Below, piece by piece: positions 39,348 to 47,330 of a stretch of 64,000 bases of DNA (position 1 is the first letter of the stretch; every line of letters starts with the position of its first letter). Origin of the DNA: Occultella gossypii (GTDB taxonomy: Bacteria; Actinomycetota; Actinomycetes; Actinomycetales; Beutenbergiaceae); contig NZ_JAGSHT010000021.1 of NCBI RefSeq assembly GCF_019947135.1, positions 124,001 through 188,000 of the forward strand, in the 5' to 3' direction. Made by a program: the position numbers and the translations under genes. The notes beneath the pieces are model-generated. The model had not been told where the DNA came from. It saw nothing but the letters and a program-made list of their open reading frames with translations, and ran no database searches.

Positions 39348-40841
39348 CTACCGGTTGTCGCCCGAGGTCTGGTCGGTCCATCCGTGCCGGGCGAGCACCG
39401 CCGCCAGGTCCGGCGGGGTGTAGGCGGGACCCTTCAGGATCTTCCCGTCCTCGCGCAGGATCGGCAGGCCGTCCGCACCGAGCTTCGACAGGTTCGAACG
39501 GTGGATCTCGGCGAGCACGTGCTCGAGCGGGATGCCGCACTCGATCGCCATCCCGTAGACCACGTAGACCAGGTCGCCGAGCGCGTCGGCGGTGGCGACG
39601 GTGTCCCGGCGGCCGTCGTCCAGGGCCTCGGCGCGCGCGAACGCCGCTTCCATCTCGGCGCCGGCCGCGTCGCCGTAGACGGCCTGGACCAGTTCGGCGA
39701 GCTCTTCCGCGACCAGGGCCAGGCGCATCGGCACCCGCGGTCGCGCAACCTCCGGTGCGCCGCCGGCGAGCGGCATCGAGTAGACGCGGTGGAACTCGGC
39801 GACGAGGACCTCGGGGTCGTGCCCCGGGCGCAGCGAGTCAGGGTCCGAGCCGCCCGACGGCGGAGGTGACGTCGGGCGCCCGACCGCACCACCGCCGTCG
39901 GGCAGGCCTGGCCCAGCCGCCCGCGGGAGGGGCACCTCCCCCTCGCGGGCGTACCAGTGCCCGCCCGTGCGCAAGTGCGCGACGACGGCCCGCTCGAGCG
40001 AGGTGTGCTGCGGGAGGGAGTCCAGGTCCACCTCGCCGCGACGGTTGAAGACGAAGAACATGACCTCCGTGTCCGCGGTGTCCCGGCTCGGCGTCAGCTC
40101 CCAGCGTTGCTGGAACGAGGCCATGTTCGAACCCGGCGCGAGCACCTCGCTCAGCTGCGGATCGAGCAGCCAGCTGGCGCAATGGATCGTCGCGGCCGGG
40201 TAGTCGGGGAAATGCCGGGCGAAGAACGTGACGGCCCGTGCGAACGAGGCGTCCACGGCCGACGGCGTGAGCGGGCCGATCCGGGGGATGTGAGCGGACA
40301 GGGCGATGCCTTCGCCGCCCGGGCGTCGGCGCGGCGTGTACTGGAGCCGGCCGAGCCAGTAGTTGCCGCCGGTCCAGTGGCCGATCAGCCAGTCCTGGGT
40401 GTGCAGCCCGAACTCGCCGAACGTGAGCCGGTGCACGTGCATCTGCTGGCCGAGGTCGCCGAGGGTGCGCCACGAGATCGCGTCGGAGATGCCGCGCTCG
40501 CGGTGGAACTCCCGCACGTCGCCGGCGGTTGCCACGAAGGCGAGGAAGGCGCCGACACCGTCCCCGCCGCGGCTGGTGCCCGGCTCGCGGGGGAAGATCA
40601 GGCCGGGGATGTCCATCGTGATGTCGCCGAGGCGATCGCGGAGGGCGTTCGCGTACCCGGCGACCCGGCCGAGGGTGTCGGGCTCGTCGAGCGCCGTGGC
40701 GACGGCGGCCTCGGCCTCCGGTAGGTCCTCGGGACGCAGGCCGAGCAGGACCAGGATCTCGGGCAGGTCGGGCGCTCCGAGCCGGGCGGCGATGTCCGCG
40801 GCGGTCAGGGGAACGAGCGTGCGGGTGTACGCGGCAGGCAT
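39348..40841 (-). CDS. fusion of acyltransferase (NAT_N/GNAT_C) and MazG-like pyrophosphohydrolase
   Basis: This 497-residue protein joins two unrelated domains. Residues about 1-300 match the actinobacterial acyltransferase-domain group (NAT_N then GNAT_C): DLPEILVLLGLRPEDLPEAE, ISWRTLGDLGQQMHVHR, FGLHTQDWLIGHWTGGNYW and TIHCASWLLDPQL. After a glycine/proline linker (305-341), residues about 342-497 form an all-alpha MazG/PRA-PH-like NTP pyrophosphohydrolase. The metal-binding motif is E380-x2-E383 (VAEELAEL) plus D419 and D423 (ADALGD). The reading frame is continuous, so it is not a stop-codon readthrough artefact. The ATG at 40841 fits the first domain. No experimentally known partner is adjacent. 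Confidence 0.75.
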   Translation of the reverse strand: MPAAYTRTLVPLTAADIAARLGAPDLPEILVLLGLRPEDLPEAEAAVATALDEPDTLGRVAGYANALRDRLGDITMDIPGLIFPREPGTSRGGDGVGAFLAFVATAGDVREFHRERGISDAISWRTLGDLGQQMHVHRLTFGEFGLHTQDWLIGHWTGGNYWLGRLQYTPRRRPGGEGIALSAHIPRIGPLTPSAVDASFARAVTFFARHFPDYPAATIHCASWLLDPQLSEVLAPGSNMASFQQRWELTPSRDTADTEVMFFVFNRRGEVDLDSLPQHTSLERAVVAHLRTGGHWYAREGEVPLPRAAGPGLPDGGGAVGRPTSPPPSGGSDPDSLRPGHDPEVLVAEFHRVYSMPLAGGAPEVARPRVPMRLALVAEELAELVQAVYGDAAGAEMEAAFARAEALDDGRRDTVATADALGDLVYVVYGMAIECGIPLEHVLAEIHRSNLSKLGADGLPILREDGKILKGPAYTPPDLAAVLARHGWTDQTSGDNR

Positions 40842-40880
40842 GGAGCAACCGTACGGCCTCGCCCGTGGGTGCCAGACTTC

Positions 40881-40945
40881 CGGCGAGCGTGTCATCGTGC
40901 GGCCGACAGTGCCGATGAGCCGAACAACCGCACGTTCAGCCGGCG
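40881..40945. repeat. intergenic inverted-end repeat, copy 1
   Basis: It begins CGGCGAGCGTGTCA and ends GCACGTTCAGCCGGCG, so the ends are imperfect inverted repeats (GGCGAGCGTG versus the complement of CGCACGTTCGCC-like ends). It is followed eight bases later by a second copy. Confidence 0.65.
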
Positions 40946-40952
40946 CCGTCTC

Positions 40953-41018
40953 TGGCGAGCGTGTCAGTGTGCGGCGGATGGCGCCGATGGGCCGCAGAAT
41001 CGCACGTTCGCCGGGCGA
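40953..41018. repeat. intergenic inverted-end repeat, copy 2
   Basis: It shares with copy 1 the blocks GGCGAGCGTGTCA, GTGCGGC, GCCGATG, GCCG and CGCACGTTC in the same order, about 73 bp later. Its ends GGCGAGCGTG and CGCACGTTCGCC can pair to form a hairpin. Confidence 0.65.
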
Positions 41019-41035
41019 GCGGCCCGGGTGAGGCC

Positions 41036-41365
41036 TCAGGCGGTGGCGGCCGGTGGGTCCTCGGTGCCGGCCGTGCGCAGCGCCGCCCGGCGGAGCATCT
41101 CGTGGGCCTCCTCCGGGGGCAGGGTCGCCTGGCTCACGTCGTCCGAGCCATCTACCGTGGGCGCCGCGCCGGGCAGCTCGGTCTGGAACGCGGCGGCCGC
41201 GGCGTCGATCTCGGCCTGGCTGTGCTGGTTGGCCAGGGACATGATCTCGCCCCACAACTGCTTCGCTTCGGCCTCCTGCTCGGGGCCGGCCTGCTCGGAC
41301 AGTTCGAGTGCCTCGAGGCGGGCGCCGATCTCGTCCATGCGCTGACGGAACTTCGCGTAATCCAT
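41036..41365 (-). CDS. small helical hypothetical protein
   Basis: The 109-residue protein is acidic, Ala/Glu-rich and probably all helical (RMDEIGARLEALELSEQ, EAEAKQLWGEIMSLANQ). The first 60 residues have a heptad-like pattern suggesting a short coiled coil, followed by a flexible tail. No family is recognised. The ATG at 41365 lacks a Shine-Dalgarno, but TACGCT stands about eight bases upstream, suggesting a leaderless message. It is downstream of the MarR gene on the same strand by 26 bp, so it could be transcribed with it. Confidence 0.6.
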   Translation of the reverse strand: MDYAKFRQRMDEIGARLEALELSEQAGPEQEAEAKQLWGEIMSLANQHSQAEIDAAAAAFQTELPGAAPTVDGSDDVSQATLPPEEAHEMLRRAALRTAGTEDPPAATA

Positions 41366-41391
41366 TCGACCGAGCGTAGGAGCCGGACGCC

Positions 41392-41913
41392 TCAGGAGCG
41401 AACCGCAGCCATGGGGAGTTCAACCGGGGGGTCACCGGCGCCCGTGACGTCGATGTCCCGGAGCCCGCACGCCACCCGGCGCAGCAGGCCGCGCAGCACC
41501 TCGCGCTCGTCCGGCGCGAGGGCCTCCATCGTGCTGTCCTCGGCCGCGCGCACCCGGCGCTCGAGCTCGGCCAGAAGGGCCCGGCCGGTGGCGGTGGCCA
41601 CGACCCGCCGAGCCCGGCGGTCGGTGGGGCTCTGCTCCCGCAGGACCAGGCCCGCCTCGACCAGGTCGTCGATGAGGTAGGTCATCACGGTCCGGTCGAT
41701 GCCGAGGTGCGCGGCCAGGGCGACCTGGGTCGGCTGGTCCCCGTGGACCACGACGTCGAGCACCTGGTAGCCACGGGAGCCGTGCGGAACGTCCGCGACC
41801 ACCTCGGCCACGGCGGCCTCATAGGCCCGCAGCAGGGTGCCGATGTGCCAGCCGAAGTCCCCCTCACGGCGGGCGCGGCACCGCTCGTGCGTCGGTTCGG
41901 GGTTGGTGGCCAT
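41392..41913 (-). CDS. MarR-family transcriptional regulator
   Basis: The 173-residue protein has the MarR winged helix: RGYQVLDVVVHGDQPTQVAL, then AAHLGIDRTVMTYLIDDLVE, then LVLREQSPTDRRARRV, which is the wing with the conserved D-R-R. C-terminal helices form the dimer interface. I use the ATG at 41913; an upstream in-frame ATG at 41949 lies within the operator region. It is divergent from the pair of LLM-type oxidoreductase genes, so I infer that it represses them and itself until a small-molecule ligand is bound. Confidence 0.88.
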   Translation of the reverse strand: MATNPEPTHERCRARREGDFGWHIGTLLRAYEAAVAEVVADVPHGSRGYQVLDVVVHGDQPTQVALAAHLGIDRTVMTYLIDDLVEAGLVLREQSPTDRRARRVVATATGRALLAELERRVRAAEDSTMEALAPDEREVLRGLLRRVACGLRDIDVTGAGDPPVELPMAAVRS

Positions 41914-41940
41914 GTGGGAATGATACGCCCAGATGTGCGG

Positions 41941-41961
41941 TTGATCCAATCATCGGATCGA
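41941..41961. promoter_or_regulatory. candidate MarR operator in the divergent promoter region
   Basis: GATCC (41943-41947) and GGATC (41955-41959) form a perfect inverted repeat with seven bases between; one further base pair extends the arms. The adjacent TATGAT (about 41964) and, on the minus strand, TATCAT (41922-41927) could be the -10 elements of the two divergent promoters, so binding here would block both. Confidence 0.55.
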
Positions 41962-42038
41962 CATATGATCTGCCAGACAACACATATCGCCGAGGTCCCC
42001 GAGGGCTCACGGCGACCCGGACCACACGAGGTGCGCAC

Positions 42039-42971
42039 ATGCCGGACTACGGCCACGACCTGACCTTCGGAACCTTCATCACCCCCACGAACGCCGCGCC
42101 GGCGAAGGTGGTGGAACTCGCGAAGACAACCGAGGCAGCCGGGCTCGACCTGGCCACCTTCCAGGACCACCCCTACCAGGCCGGCTTCCTCGACACCTGG
42201 ACGCTGCTGAGCTACGTGGCCGCGCAGACCGAGCGGATCTCGTTGTCCGCCAACGTGATCAACCTGCCGCTGCGCCCGCCCGCCGTGCTCGCGCGGGCCG
42301 CCGCCAGTCTCGATCTGCTCTCCGGAGGCCGGTTCGAGCTGGGCCTCGGCGCCGGCGCGTTCTGGGATGCCATCGCGGCCATGGGTGGCCCTCGCCGCAC
42401 GGCGGGGGAGTCCATCACCGCCCTGAGCGAGGGCATCGACATCATCCGCGGCCTCTGGGACACCAGCACCCGGGAGCGCCTCGTCGTGGACGGGACGTTC
42501 TACCAGGTGGACGGCGCCAAGCGCGGCCCGGCCCCGGCGCACGACATCCAGATCTGGCTCGGCGCCTTGAAGCCGCGGATGCTCCGTCTGATCGGCCGCA
42601 AGGCCGACGGCTGGCTGCCCTCCCTGGCCTACATCAAGGAGCTGAGCGACCTGACCGCCTCCAACACGACCATCGACGAGGCCGCGATCGCCGCCGGACG
42701 CACCCCGGGTGACGTGCGCCGGCTGCTGAACATCGGCGGCGCGTTCTCCACCCAGCGCAGCGACCGGCTGCTGGCCGGCCCGCCCGAGCAATGGGCCGAG
42801 CAGCTCTCCGACCTCACCCTCGAGTACGGCTTCTCCAGCTACATCCTCTCCGGCGACGACGCGCAGGCGATGATGATCCTCGGCCAGGAGGTCGCTCCCG
42901 CCGTGCGCGAACTCGTGCGCGCCGAGCGTGGCGCCGACGAGACCGACGCGACCCCCGCCGTCGGGCTCTGA
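42039..42971 (+). CDS. LLM-class flavin-dependent oxidoreductase
   Basis: The 310-residue protein is a luciferase-like TIM-barrel enzyme. Landmarks are LTFGTFITP at the start, LDLATFQDHPYQ, ISLSANVINLPLRPPAVLAR, ASLDLLSGGRFELGLGAG (the usual flavin-binding glycine stretch) and QIWLGALKPRMLRLIGRKADGW. Cofactor is FMN or F420. It is closely similar to the N-terminal domain of the next gene, from which it is separated by two bases, so the pair arose by tandem duplication. Regulation by the divergent MarR protein is inferred. The substrate is unknown. Confidence 0.87.
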   Translation: MPDYGHDLTFGTFITPTNAAPAKVVELAKTTEAAGLDLATFQDHPYQAGFLDTWTLLSYVAAQTERISLSANVINLPLRPPAVLARAAASLDLLSGGRFELGLGAGAFWDAIAAMGGPRRTAGESITALSEGIDIIRGLWDTSTRERLVVDGTFYQVDGAKRGPAPAHDIQIWLGALKPRMLRLIGRKADGWLPSLAYIKELSDLTASNTTIDEAAIAAGRTPGDVRRLLNIGGAFSTQRSDRLLAGPPEQWAEQLSDLTLEYGFSSYILSGDDAQAMMILGQEVAPAVRELVRAERGADETDATPAVGL

Positions 42972-42973
42972 CC

Positions 42974-45256
42974 ATGGACTACGGACACCCCCTGGAGTTC
43001 GGGGCCTTCATCAACCCCGACAGCGCCGACCCGGCCGGCGTCGTCGACCTCGCCCGACGCGCCGAGGAGCTCGGCCTCGACCTCGTCACCGTGCAGGACC
43101 ATCCCTACCAGCCCGCGCTGCTGGAGACCTGGACACTGCTCTCCTGGATCGCCGGCAGCACGGACCGGATCCGGATCGCCCCGAACGTGCTGAACATGGC
43201 GATCCGCCCGCCCGCCGTGCTCGCCCGCGCCGCCGCGAGCCTGGACCTGCTCTCCGGTGGGCGCCTCGAGCTCGGCCTCGGCGCCGGGCACTTCTGGGAC
43301 GCGATCGCCGCGATGGGGACGCCGCGGCTCAGCCCCGGGGAGTCCGTGGACGCGCTCGCGGAGGCGATCGAGATGCTCCGCACCATCTGGGCCGGCGACG
43401 CCTCGACGCCGCTCGAGGTGCCCGGCGCCTTCCACACCCTCGACGGCGCCCAGGGCGGGCCCGCCCCCGCGCACACCGTCTCGCTGTGGATCGGCGCGCT
43501 CAAGCCACGCATGCAGCGCCTCATCGGCGCGAAGGCGGACGGCTGGTGGCCCTCGCTCGGGCGGCTCGGCCCGGGCGACCTGGCGGCCGGGAACGCCGTC
43601 GTCGACGCCGCCGCCACCGAGGCCGGGCGCGACCCGCGCGAGATCCGCCGCCTGCTCAACATCACCGGCTCGTTCGGCCCAACGGCGCAGGGCCGGTTGA
43701 GCGGACCTCCCGCCACCTGGGTGGAGCAACTGCTCCCATACGCGCTGGACGACGGCGTGGGCACCTTCGTGTACGCGGCGCCGGACCGGGCGCACCTCGA
43801 GACGTTCGCGACCGAGGTGGCGCCCGCCCTGCGCGAGGCCGTCGCCACCGTGCGGGACGTGCGCGAGACCGAGGTCGGCGCCGTGGTTCCGCTGGCGATC
43901 CGCGCCAAGCGGCGCGAGGGCATCGACTACGACACCGTCCCGGCCGCACTGGCCGCGACCGCCGTCGAGCCCGGCCACGCCGGCTTCGCGGGCGTGCGCA
44001 ACACCTACCTGCGCGGCGGCTCACCCGGCCTGGTGCTACGGCCGGGCGACGCCGACGAGGTGGCGCAGGCGCTCTCCTTCGCACGGTCCCAGCCGGTGCC
44101 GCTCGCGGTCCGCAGCGCCGGGCACGGCATCAGCGGCCGCTCCACGAACGACGGCGGCATCGTCATCGACCTGTCCCGCCTGAACCGGATCGAAGTCCTC
44201 GACGCCGCGACCCGGCGGGTCCGCATCGAGCCGGGCGCCCGCTGGGGCGAGGTGGCGCAGGCGCTGCACCCCTACGGGTGGGCGCTCAGCTCCGGGGACT
44301 TCGGCGGCGTGGGCGTCGGCGGGCTGGCCACGGCCGGCGGGATCGGCTGGCTCGGCCGCGAGCACGGGCTCACCATCGACCACGTGCGCGCCGTCGAGAT
44401 CGTCCTCGCGGATGGTCGGCTCGTGCGGGCCGACGCCGAGCACCACCCGGACCTGTTCTGGGCTGTGCGCGGGGCGGGCGCGAACTTCGGCATCGTCACC
44501 GCGTTCGAGTTCGAGGTCGACGAGGTGGGGGATGTCGGCTTCGCCCAACTGGCCTTCGACGCCGGGAACGTCGCCGAGTTCCTTGAGAACTGGGGCGCCC
44601 TCCAGGAGGCGGCGCCTCGGGATCTGACCAGCTTCCTGATCATCGGTCGCCCCCGCGGTGGGCAGGTGGTGGCCACCGTGATGGCGACCGTCGACTCCGA
44701 CGACCCGGACACCGTGATCAGCAGGCTGCAGCCGTTCGCGACGCTCGGCCCGCTCCTGCAGCAGGCCGTGCAGATCCTGCCGTACCCGGCCATCGTGGCC
44801 GCGCCCGACGGCGGCCAGCACGGCCAGGGCGAGCCCGCCACCCGGTCCGCACTGGTGGACCACATCACGCCCGAGCTCGCGGCCGCGGCCAGCAAGCTCA
44901 TCCACAGCGGCGTGAGCTACTTCTTCCAGATCCGGTCCGTCGGTGGCGCCGTGGCGGACGTGCCGCCCGATGCGACGGCGTACGCGCACCGGTCCGCGAA
45001 CTTCTCCGTGATCGCGTTCGGAGCCGGCCGGACCCGCCTCGACGCGGTCTGGGACACCCAGATCCAGCCGCACGCGAACGGGCTCTACCTGAGCTTCGAG
45101 ACCGACCCCCGGCCCGAGCGGATCACCGACGCGTTCCCGCCGGCCACGCTGGCCCGGTTGCGCGAGCTCAAGGGCAGGCTCGACCCGGAGAACGTGTTCC
45201 GGGACAACTTCAGCGTGGCGCCGGCGAAGCCAGGGCTGGCAACCGTGGCCGGCTGA
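42974..45256 (+). CDS. fusion of LLM oxidoreductase and FAD-linked (BBE-type) oxidase
   Basis: This 760-residue protein combines an LLM flavin domain (residues 1 to about 300, paralogous to the upstream gene) with a PCMH-type FAD-linked oxidase (about 335-760). The second half has YLRGGSPGLVLRPGDADEV, the flavin-attachment region VRSAGHGISGRSTNDGG with its histidine, GGLATAGGIGWLGREHGL, and the berberine-bridge-like C terminus RLDPENVFRDNFS. Both halves are oxidoreductases that can act on the same organic substrate, so channelling is plausible. It follows the LLM gene by two bases with no separate ribosome binding site, suggesting translational coupling. The frame is uninterrupted across the junction. 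Confidence 0.88.
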   Translation: MDYGHPLEFGAFINPDSADPAGVVDLARRAEELGLDLVTVQDHPYQPALLETWTLLSWIAGSTDRIRIAPNVLNMAIRPPAVLARAAASLDLLSGGRLELGLGAGHFWDAIAAMGTPRLSPGESVDALAEAIEMLRTIWAGDASTPLEVPGAFHTLDGAQGGPAPAHTVSLWIGALKPRMQRLIGAKADGWWPSLGRLGPGDLAAGNAVVDAAATEAGRDPREIRRLLNITGSFGPTAQGRLSGPPATWVEQLLPYALDDGVGTFVYAAPDRAHLETFATEVAPALREAVATVRDVRETEVGAVVPLAIRAKRREGIDYDTVPAALAATAVEPGHAGFAGVRNTYLRGGSPGLVLRPGDADEVAQALSFARSQPVPLAVRSAGHGISGRSTNDGGIVIDLSRLNRIEVLDAATRRVRIEPGARWGEVAQALHPYGWALSSGDFGGVGVGGLATAGGIGWLGREHGLTIDHVRAVEIVLADGRLVRADAEHHPDLFWAVRGAGANFGIVTAFEFEVDEVGDVGFAQLAFDAGNVAEFLENWGALQEAAPRDLTSFLIIGRPRGGQVVATVMATVDSDDPDTVISRLQPFATLGPLLQQAVQILPYPAIVAAPDGGQHGQGEPATRSALVDHITPELAAAASKLIHSGVSYFFQIRSVGGAVADVPPDATAYAHRSANFSVIAFGAGRTRLDAVWDTQIQPHANGLYLSFETDPRPERITDAFPPATLARLRELKGRLDPENVFRDNFSVAPAKPGLATVAG

Positions 45257-45393
45257 ACCTCCGACAAAGGAACGCGCATCGGCCGTCAGCGCGGCGGTCG
45301 GCAGGCGGCGGCGCCGAACCGGCCGGATCTGTGAACGTCCAGGGGCATCCGGGCAGGATAGAGAAGTCGCCCTGCGACACACAGCGCGCGTGA

Positions 45394-45774
45394 TCACACG
45401 AAGGACTCCGGTCCGAAACGACCCCACGCCACGAAGGTGATCAGGGCGAGGTATGCCATGTTCACCAGCGCGTGCGTGACGGCGTGGCGGCGCAGTTCCA
45501 CGATCGCCGCCCCGACCATGATCAGACCCAAGCCAACGGCCGCCACCGGCACCAGCGCGGGCGCGATGTCGAGCACTGCGGGCAGGATCAGGCCGATGCC
45601 GCAGAGCATCTCGACGGCTCCGAGAGCCTTGATGAAGCCGGCACTGAAGTCGTTGACCCATCCCGCGGCCGGAGCCTTGGCCAGCTTCTCCTTGGGGGTG
45701 AGTAGCTTCCCGGCGCCGGAGAAGAAGAAGACTGCTGACAACAGACCCGTGATGATCCACAGAGCGAGGTTCAT
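45394..45774 (-). CDS. DoxX-family membrane protein
   Basis: The 126-residue protein has four hydrophobic helices and the DoxX family pattern: IITGLLSAVFFFSGAGKL at the N terminus, then IKALGAVEMLCGIGLILP and ALVNMAYLALITFVAWGRFG. DoxX proteins are poorly understood and have been linked to thiosulfate oxidation and redox stress. Its divergent neighbour is an ECF41 sigma gene, and DoxX-type genes are known ECF41 targets. A matching ECF41 promoter lies upstream, and GGGAGAAAA is the ribosome binding site nine bases before the ATG. Confidence 0.87.
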   Translation of the reverse strand: MNLALWIITGLLSAVFFFSGAGKLLTPKEKLAKAPAAGWVNDFSAGFIKALGAVEMLCGIGLILPAVLDIAPALVPVAAVGLGLIMVGAAIVELRRHAVTHALVNMAYLALITFVAWGRFGPESFV

Positions 45775-45826
45775 GTATTTTCTCCCGATCGGTTACGTCG
45801 GCCCGCTCGGGCCCGTCATCACCCAT

Positions 45827-45853
45827 GACGGGACTTGCGGGAGGAAGGTAACA
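45827..45853 (-). promoter_or_regulatory. ECF41-type promoter for the DoxX gene
   Basis: On the minus strand TGTTACC (45853-45847) is followed by exactly 16 bases and CGTC (45830-45827). The published ECF41 consensus, as I recall it, is TGTCACA-N16-CGTC, so the spacing and -10 match exactly and the -35 at five of seven positions. The site overlaps the ribosome binding site of the divergent sigma gene. Confidence 0.65.
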
Positions 45854-45855
45854 AC

Positions 45856-46734
45856 ATGAGCCGATCAGGTTCGGGAGAGGCACTGGCGGACGCTTTCGAT
45901 GCACAGCGCGGCCGCCTCGTCGCGGTGGCGTATCGGATGCTCGGCTCGCGCGCGGACGCCGAGGACGCCGTCCAAGAGGCATGGCTGCGGTTGGCGCACC
46001 AAGACCCCGCATCGATCGACAACCTCGCCGGCTGGCTGACCACGGTGGTGGGCCGGGTGTCCATCGACGTGCTGCGCTCGCGCCGAGTCAGGCCCGAGCA
46101 GCCCACGGACCCGCTGCCGGAACTCGTCGTGACGGAAGACGGCGACTCGCCAACCGAGGAGAACGTGCTGCTCGCCGAATCGGTTGGGCTGGCACTGCTC
46201 GTGGTCCTCGACACCCTCCGCCCGGCCGAACGGTTGGCATTCGTGCTGCATGACATGTTCGCCGTGCCGTTCGAGGAGATCGGGCAGATCCTCGGGAGGT
46301 CCGCGGATGCGACCAAGATGCTCGCCAGCCGTGCCCGGCGGAAGGTGCAGGGGACGCCGCAACCTGCCGACGAACGGCAGCAGCAGCGCGCGGTGGTCGA
46401 TGCGTTCCTCGCGGCCGCGCGGGACGGCGATTTCGAAGGGCTGCTGCGCGTACTCGATCCGGACGTGACGTGGCGCAGCCAGAATGCGCACGGCGTCGCC
46501 GTCAAACTCGGTGCGACCGAGGTGGCCATTGCGGCCGAGCGCGGCGCCAGGGCCGAGGCAACGGCGTGGCCCGTCCTGGTCAACGGTGAGCCCGGGATCG
46601 TGGCATGGACCGCGAGCGGCAAGCCGATGGGCGTGATGGCATGCACCGTGGTCGATGGTCGGATCGTCGAGATCCTGTCGCTACGGGATCCGAAGCGCCT
46701 CGCGGAGATGGACCTCCCGGGACGTCCCCAGTAG
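45856..46734 (+). CDS. ECF41-group sigma factor with SnoaL-like C-terminal domain
   Basis: The 292-residue protein has sigma region 2 (DAFDAQRGRLVAVAYRMLGS, then AEDAVQEAWLRL), sigma region 4 (VLHDMFAVPFEEIGQILGRS) and a fused C-terminal SnoaL/NTF2-like domain (about 180-285, VVDAFLAAARDGDFEGLLRV). That is the SigJ/ECF41 architecture, where the extension replaces an anti-sigma factor. The ATG at 45856 follows GGGAGGAAGG at good distance. It is divergent from the DoxX gene, a probable target with the matching promoter. The usual oxidoreductase or carboxymuconolactone decarboxylase partners are not nearby. Confidence 0.9.
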   Translation: MSRSGSGEALADAFDAQRGRLVAVAYRMLGSRADAEDAVQEAWLRLAHQDPASIDNLAGWLTTVVGRVSIDVLRSRRVRPEQPTDPLPELVVTEDGDSPTEENVLLAESVGLALLVVLDTLRPAERLAFVLHDMFAVPFEEIGQILGRSADATKMLASRARRKVQGTPQPADERQQQRAVVDAFLAAARDGDFEGLLRVLDPDVTWRSQNAHGVAVKLGATEVAIAAERGARAEATAWPVLVNGEPGIVAWTASGKPMGVMACTVVDGRIVEILSLRDPKRLAEMDLPGRPQ

Positions 46735-46827
46735 CCCGTGTTGCTCAAGGCTCTGGAGTCAGCGGAGCGTCGCGCTCCACTCGGCTGGGCTCGCCCTGGT
46801 GGCAACCCACCACCGCGATCGTGTAGT

Positions 46828-46959
46828 GGGGGCTGGTTCAACTCTTCGCTGACGGCCCACGGCCAGGAGGTGGCCAAGTGCATCGCATTGAAGCTTCGCC
46901 GGTATGTGCCACCAGCCGAAGCGGTGCGCATCTACACCTCAGATCTGCTGCGCACGGCT
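46828..46959 (+). pseudogene. fragment of a histidine phosphatase (phosphoglycerate mutase-like) gene
   Basis: In one frame the sequence encodes GGWFNSSLTAHGQEVAKC, followed after a short stretch by VRIYTSDLLRTA. These are the segments that normally follow the catalytic RHG motif and that end in the conserved S-D-L-x-R-T-A of histidine phosphatases. The N-terminal RHG box and everything after RTA are missing, and no start codon or ribosome binding site fits. The base composition is lower in GC than in neighbouring genes. It is probably a remnant left by deletion. Confidence 0.65.
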
Positions 46960-46964
46960 TCTAT

Positions 46965-46978
46965 CAATTCAGGCATTG
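46965..46978. promoter_or_regulatory. candidate operator of the CmtR-like repressor
   Basis: CAAT-TCAGGC-ATTG is a short perfect inverted repeat in AT-richer sequence, 17 bp before the ArsR-family start codon. TACTGT (46982-46987) may be the -10, which would make the message nearly leaderless. ArsR repressors typically bind such promoter-overlapping palindromes. Confidence 0.4.
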
Positions 46979-46994
46979 CTGTACTGTCCCGCTC

Positions 46995-47330
46995 ATGACC
47001 ACGGGCACTGCAACGCTGACCCACACCGCCGCGCTCGCGCGCCTGGGCCACGCACTCTCCGACCCGACCCGCGCCGGCATCCTGCTCGCGCTCCGGGAGG
47101 CGCCCGCCTATCCCTCGGACCTGGCGGACGCGCTGGAGGTGTCCCGGCAGGTGATGTCGAACCACCTCGCCTGCCTGCGCGGCTGTGGCCTGGTCGAGGC
47201 GATGCCGGAGGGGCGGCGCACCTGGTACCGCCTCGCTGACTCGCACCTCGCCCCCGCGCTCGACCACCTGCTCGGGGTGGTGCTGTTCGTCGAGCCCGAC
47301 TGCTGTGACGGAGAGGGGTGCGCCTGCTGA
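46995..47330 (+). CDS. ArsR-family metal sensor, CmtR-like
   Basis: The 111-residue protein has the ArsR winged helix: LGHALSDPTRAGILLALRE, then SDLADALEVSRQVMSNHLA, then VEAMPEGRRTWYRLAD. Two cysteines in C60-x3-C64 (ACLRGC), in the recognition-helix region, and a cysteine-rich C terminus (C103, C104, C109, C111) match the thiolate sites of the mycobacterial cadmium/lead sensor CmtR (C57, C61, C102). It should bind Cd, Pb or a related soft metal and release its operator. The gene overlaps the cation diffusion facilitator gene by one base (TGATG), indicating a metal-inducible efflux operon. Confidence 0.85.
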   Translation: MTTGTATLTHTAALARLGHALSDPTRAGILLALREAPAYPSDLADALEVSRQVMSNHLACLRGCGLVEAMPEGRRTWYRLADSHLAPALDHLLGVVLFVEPDCCDGEGCAC

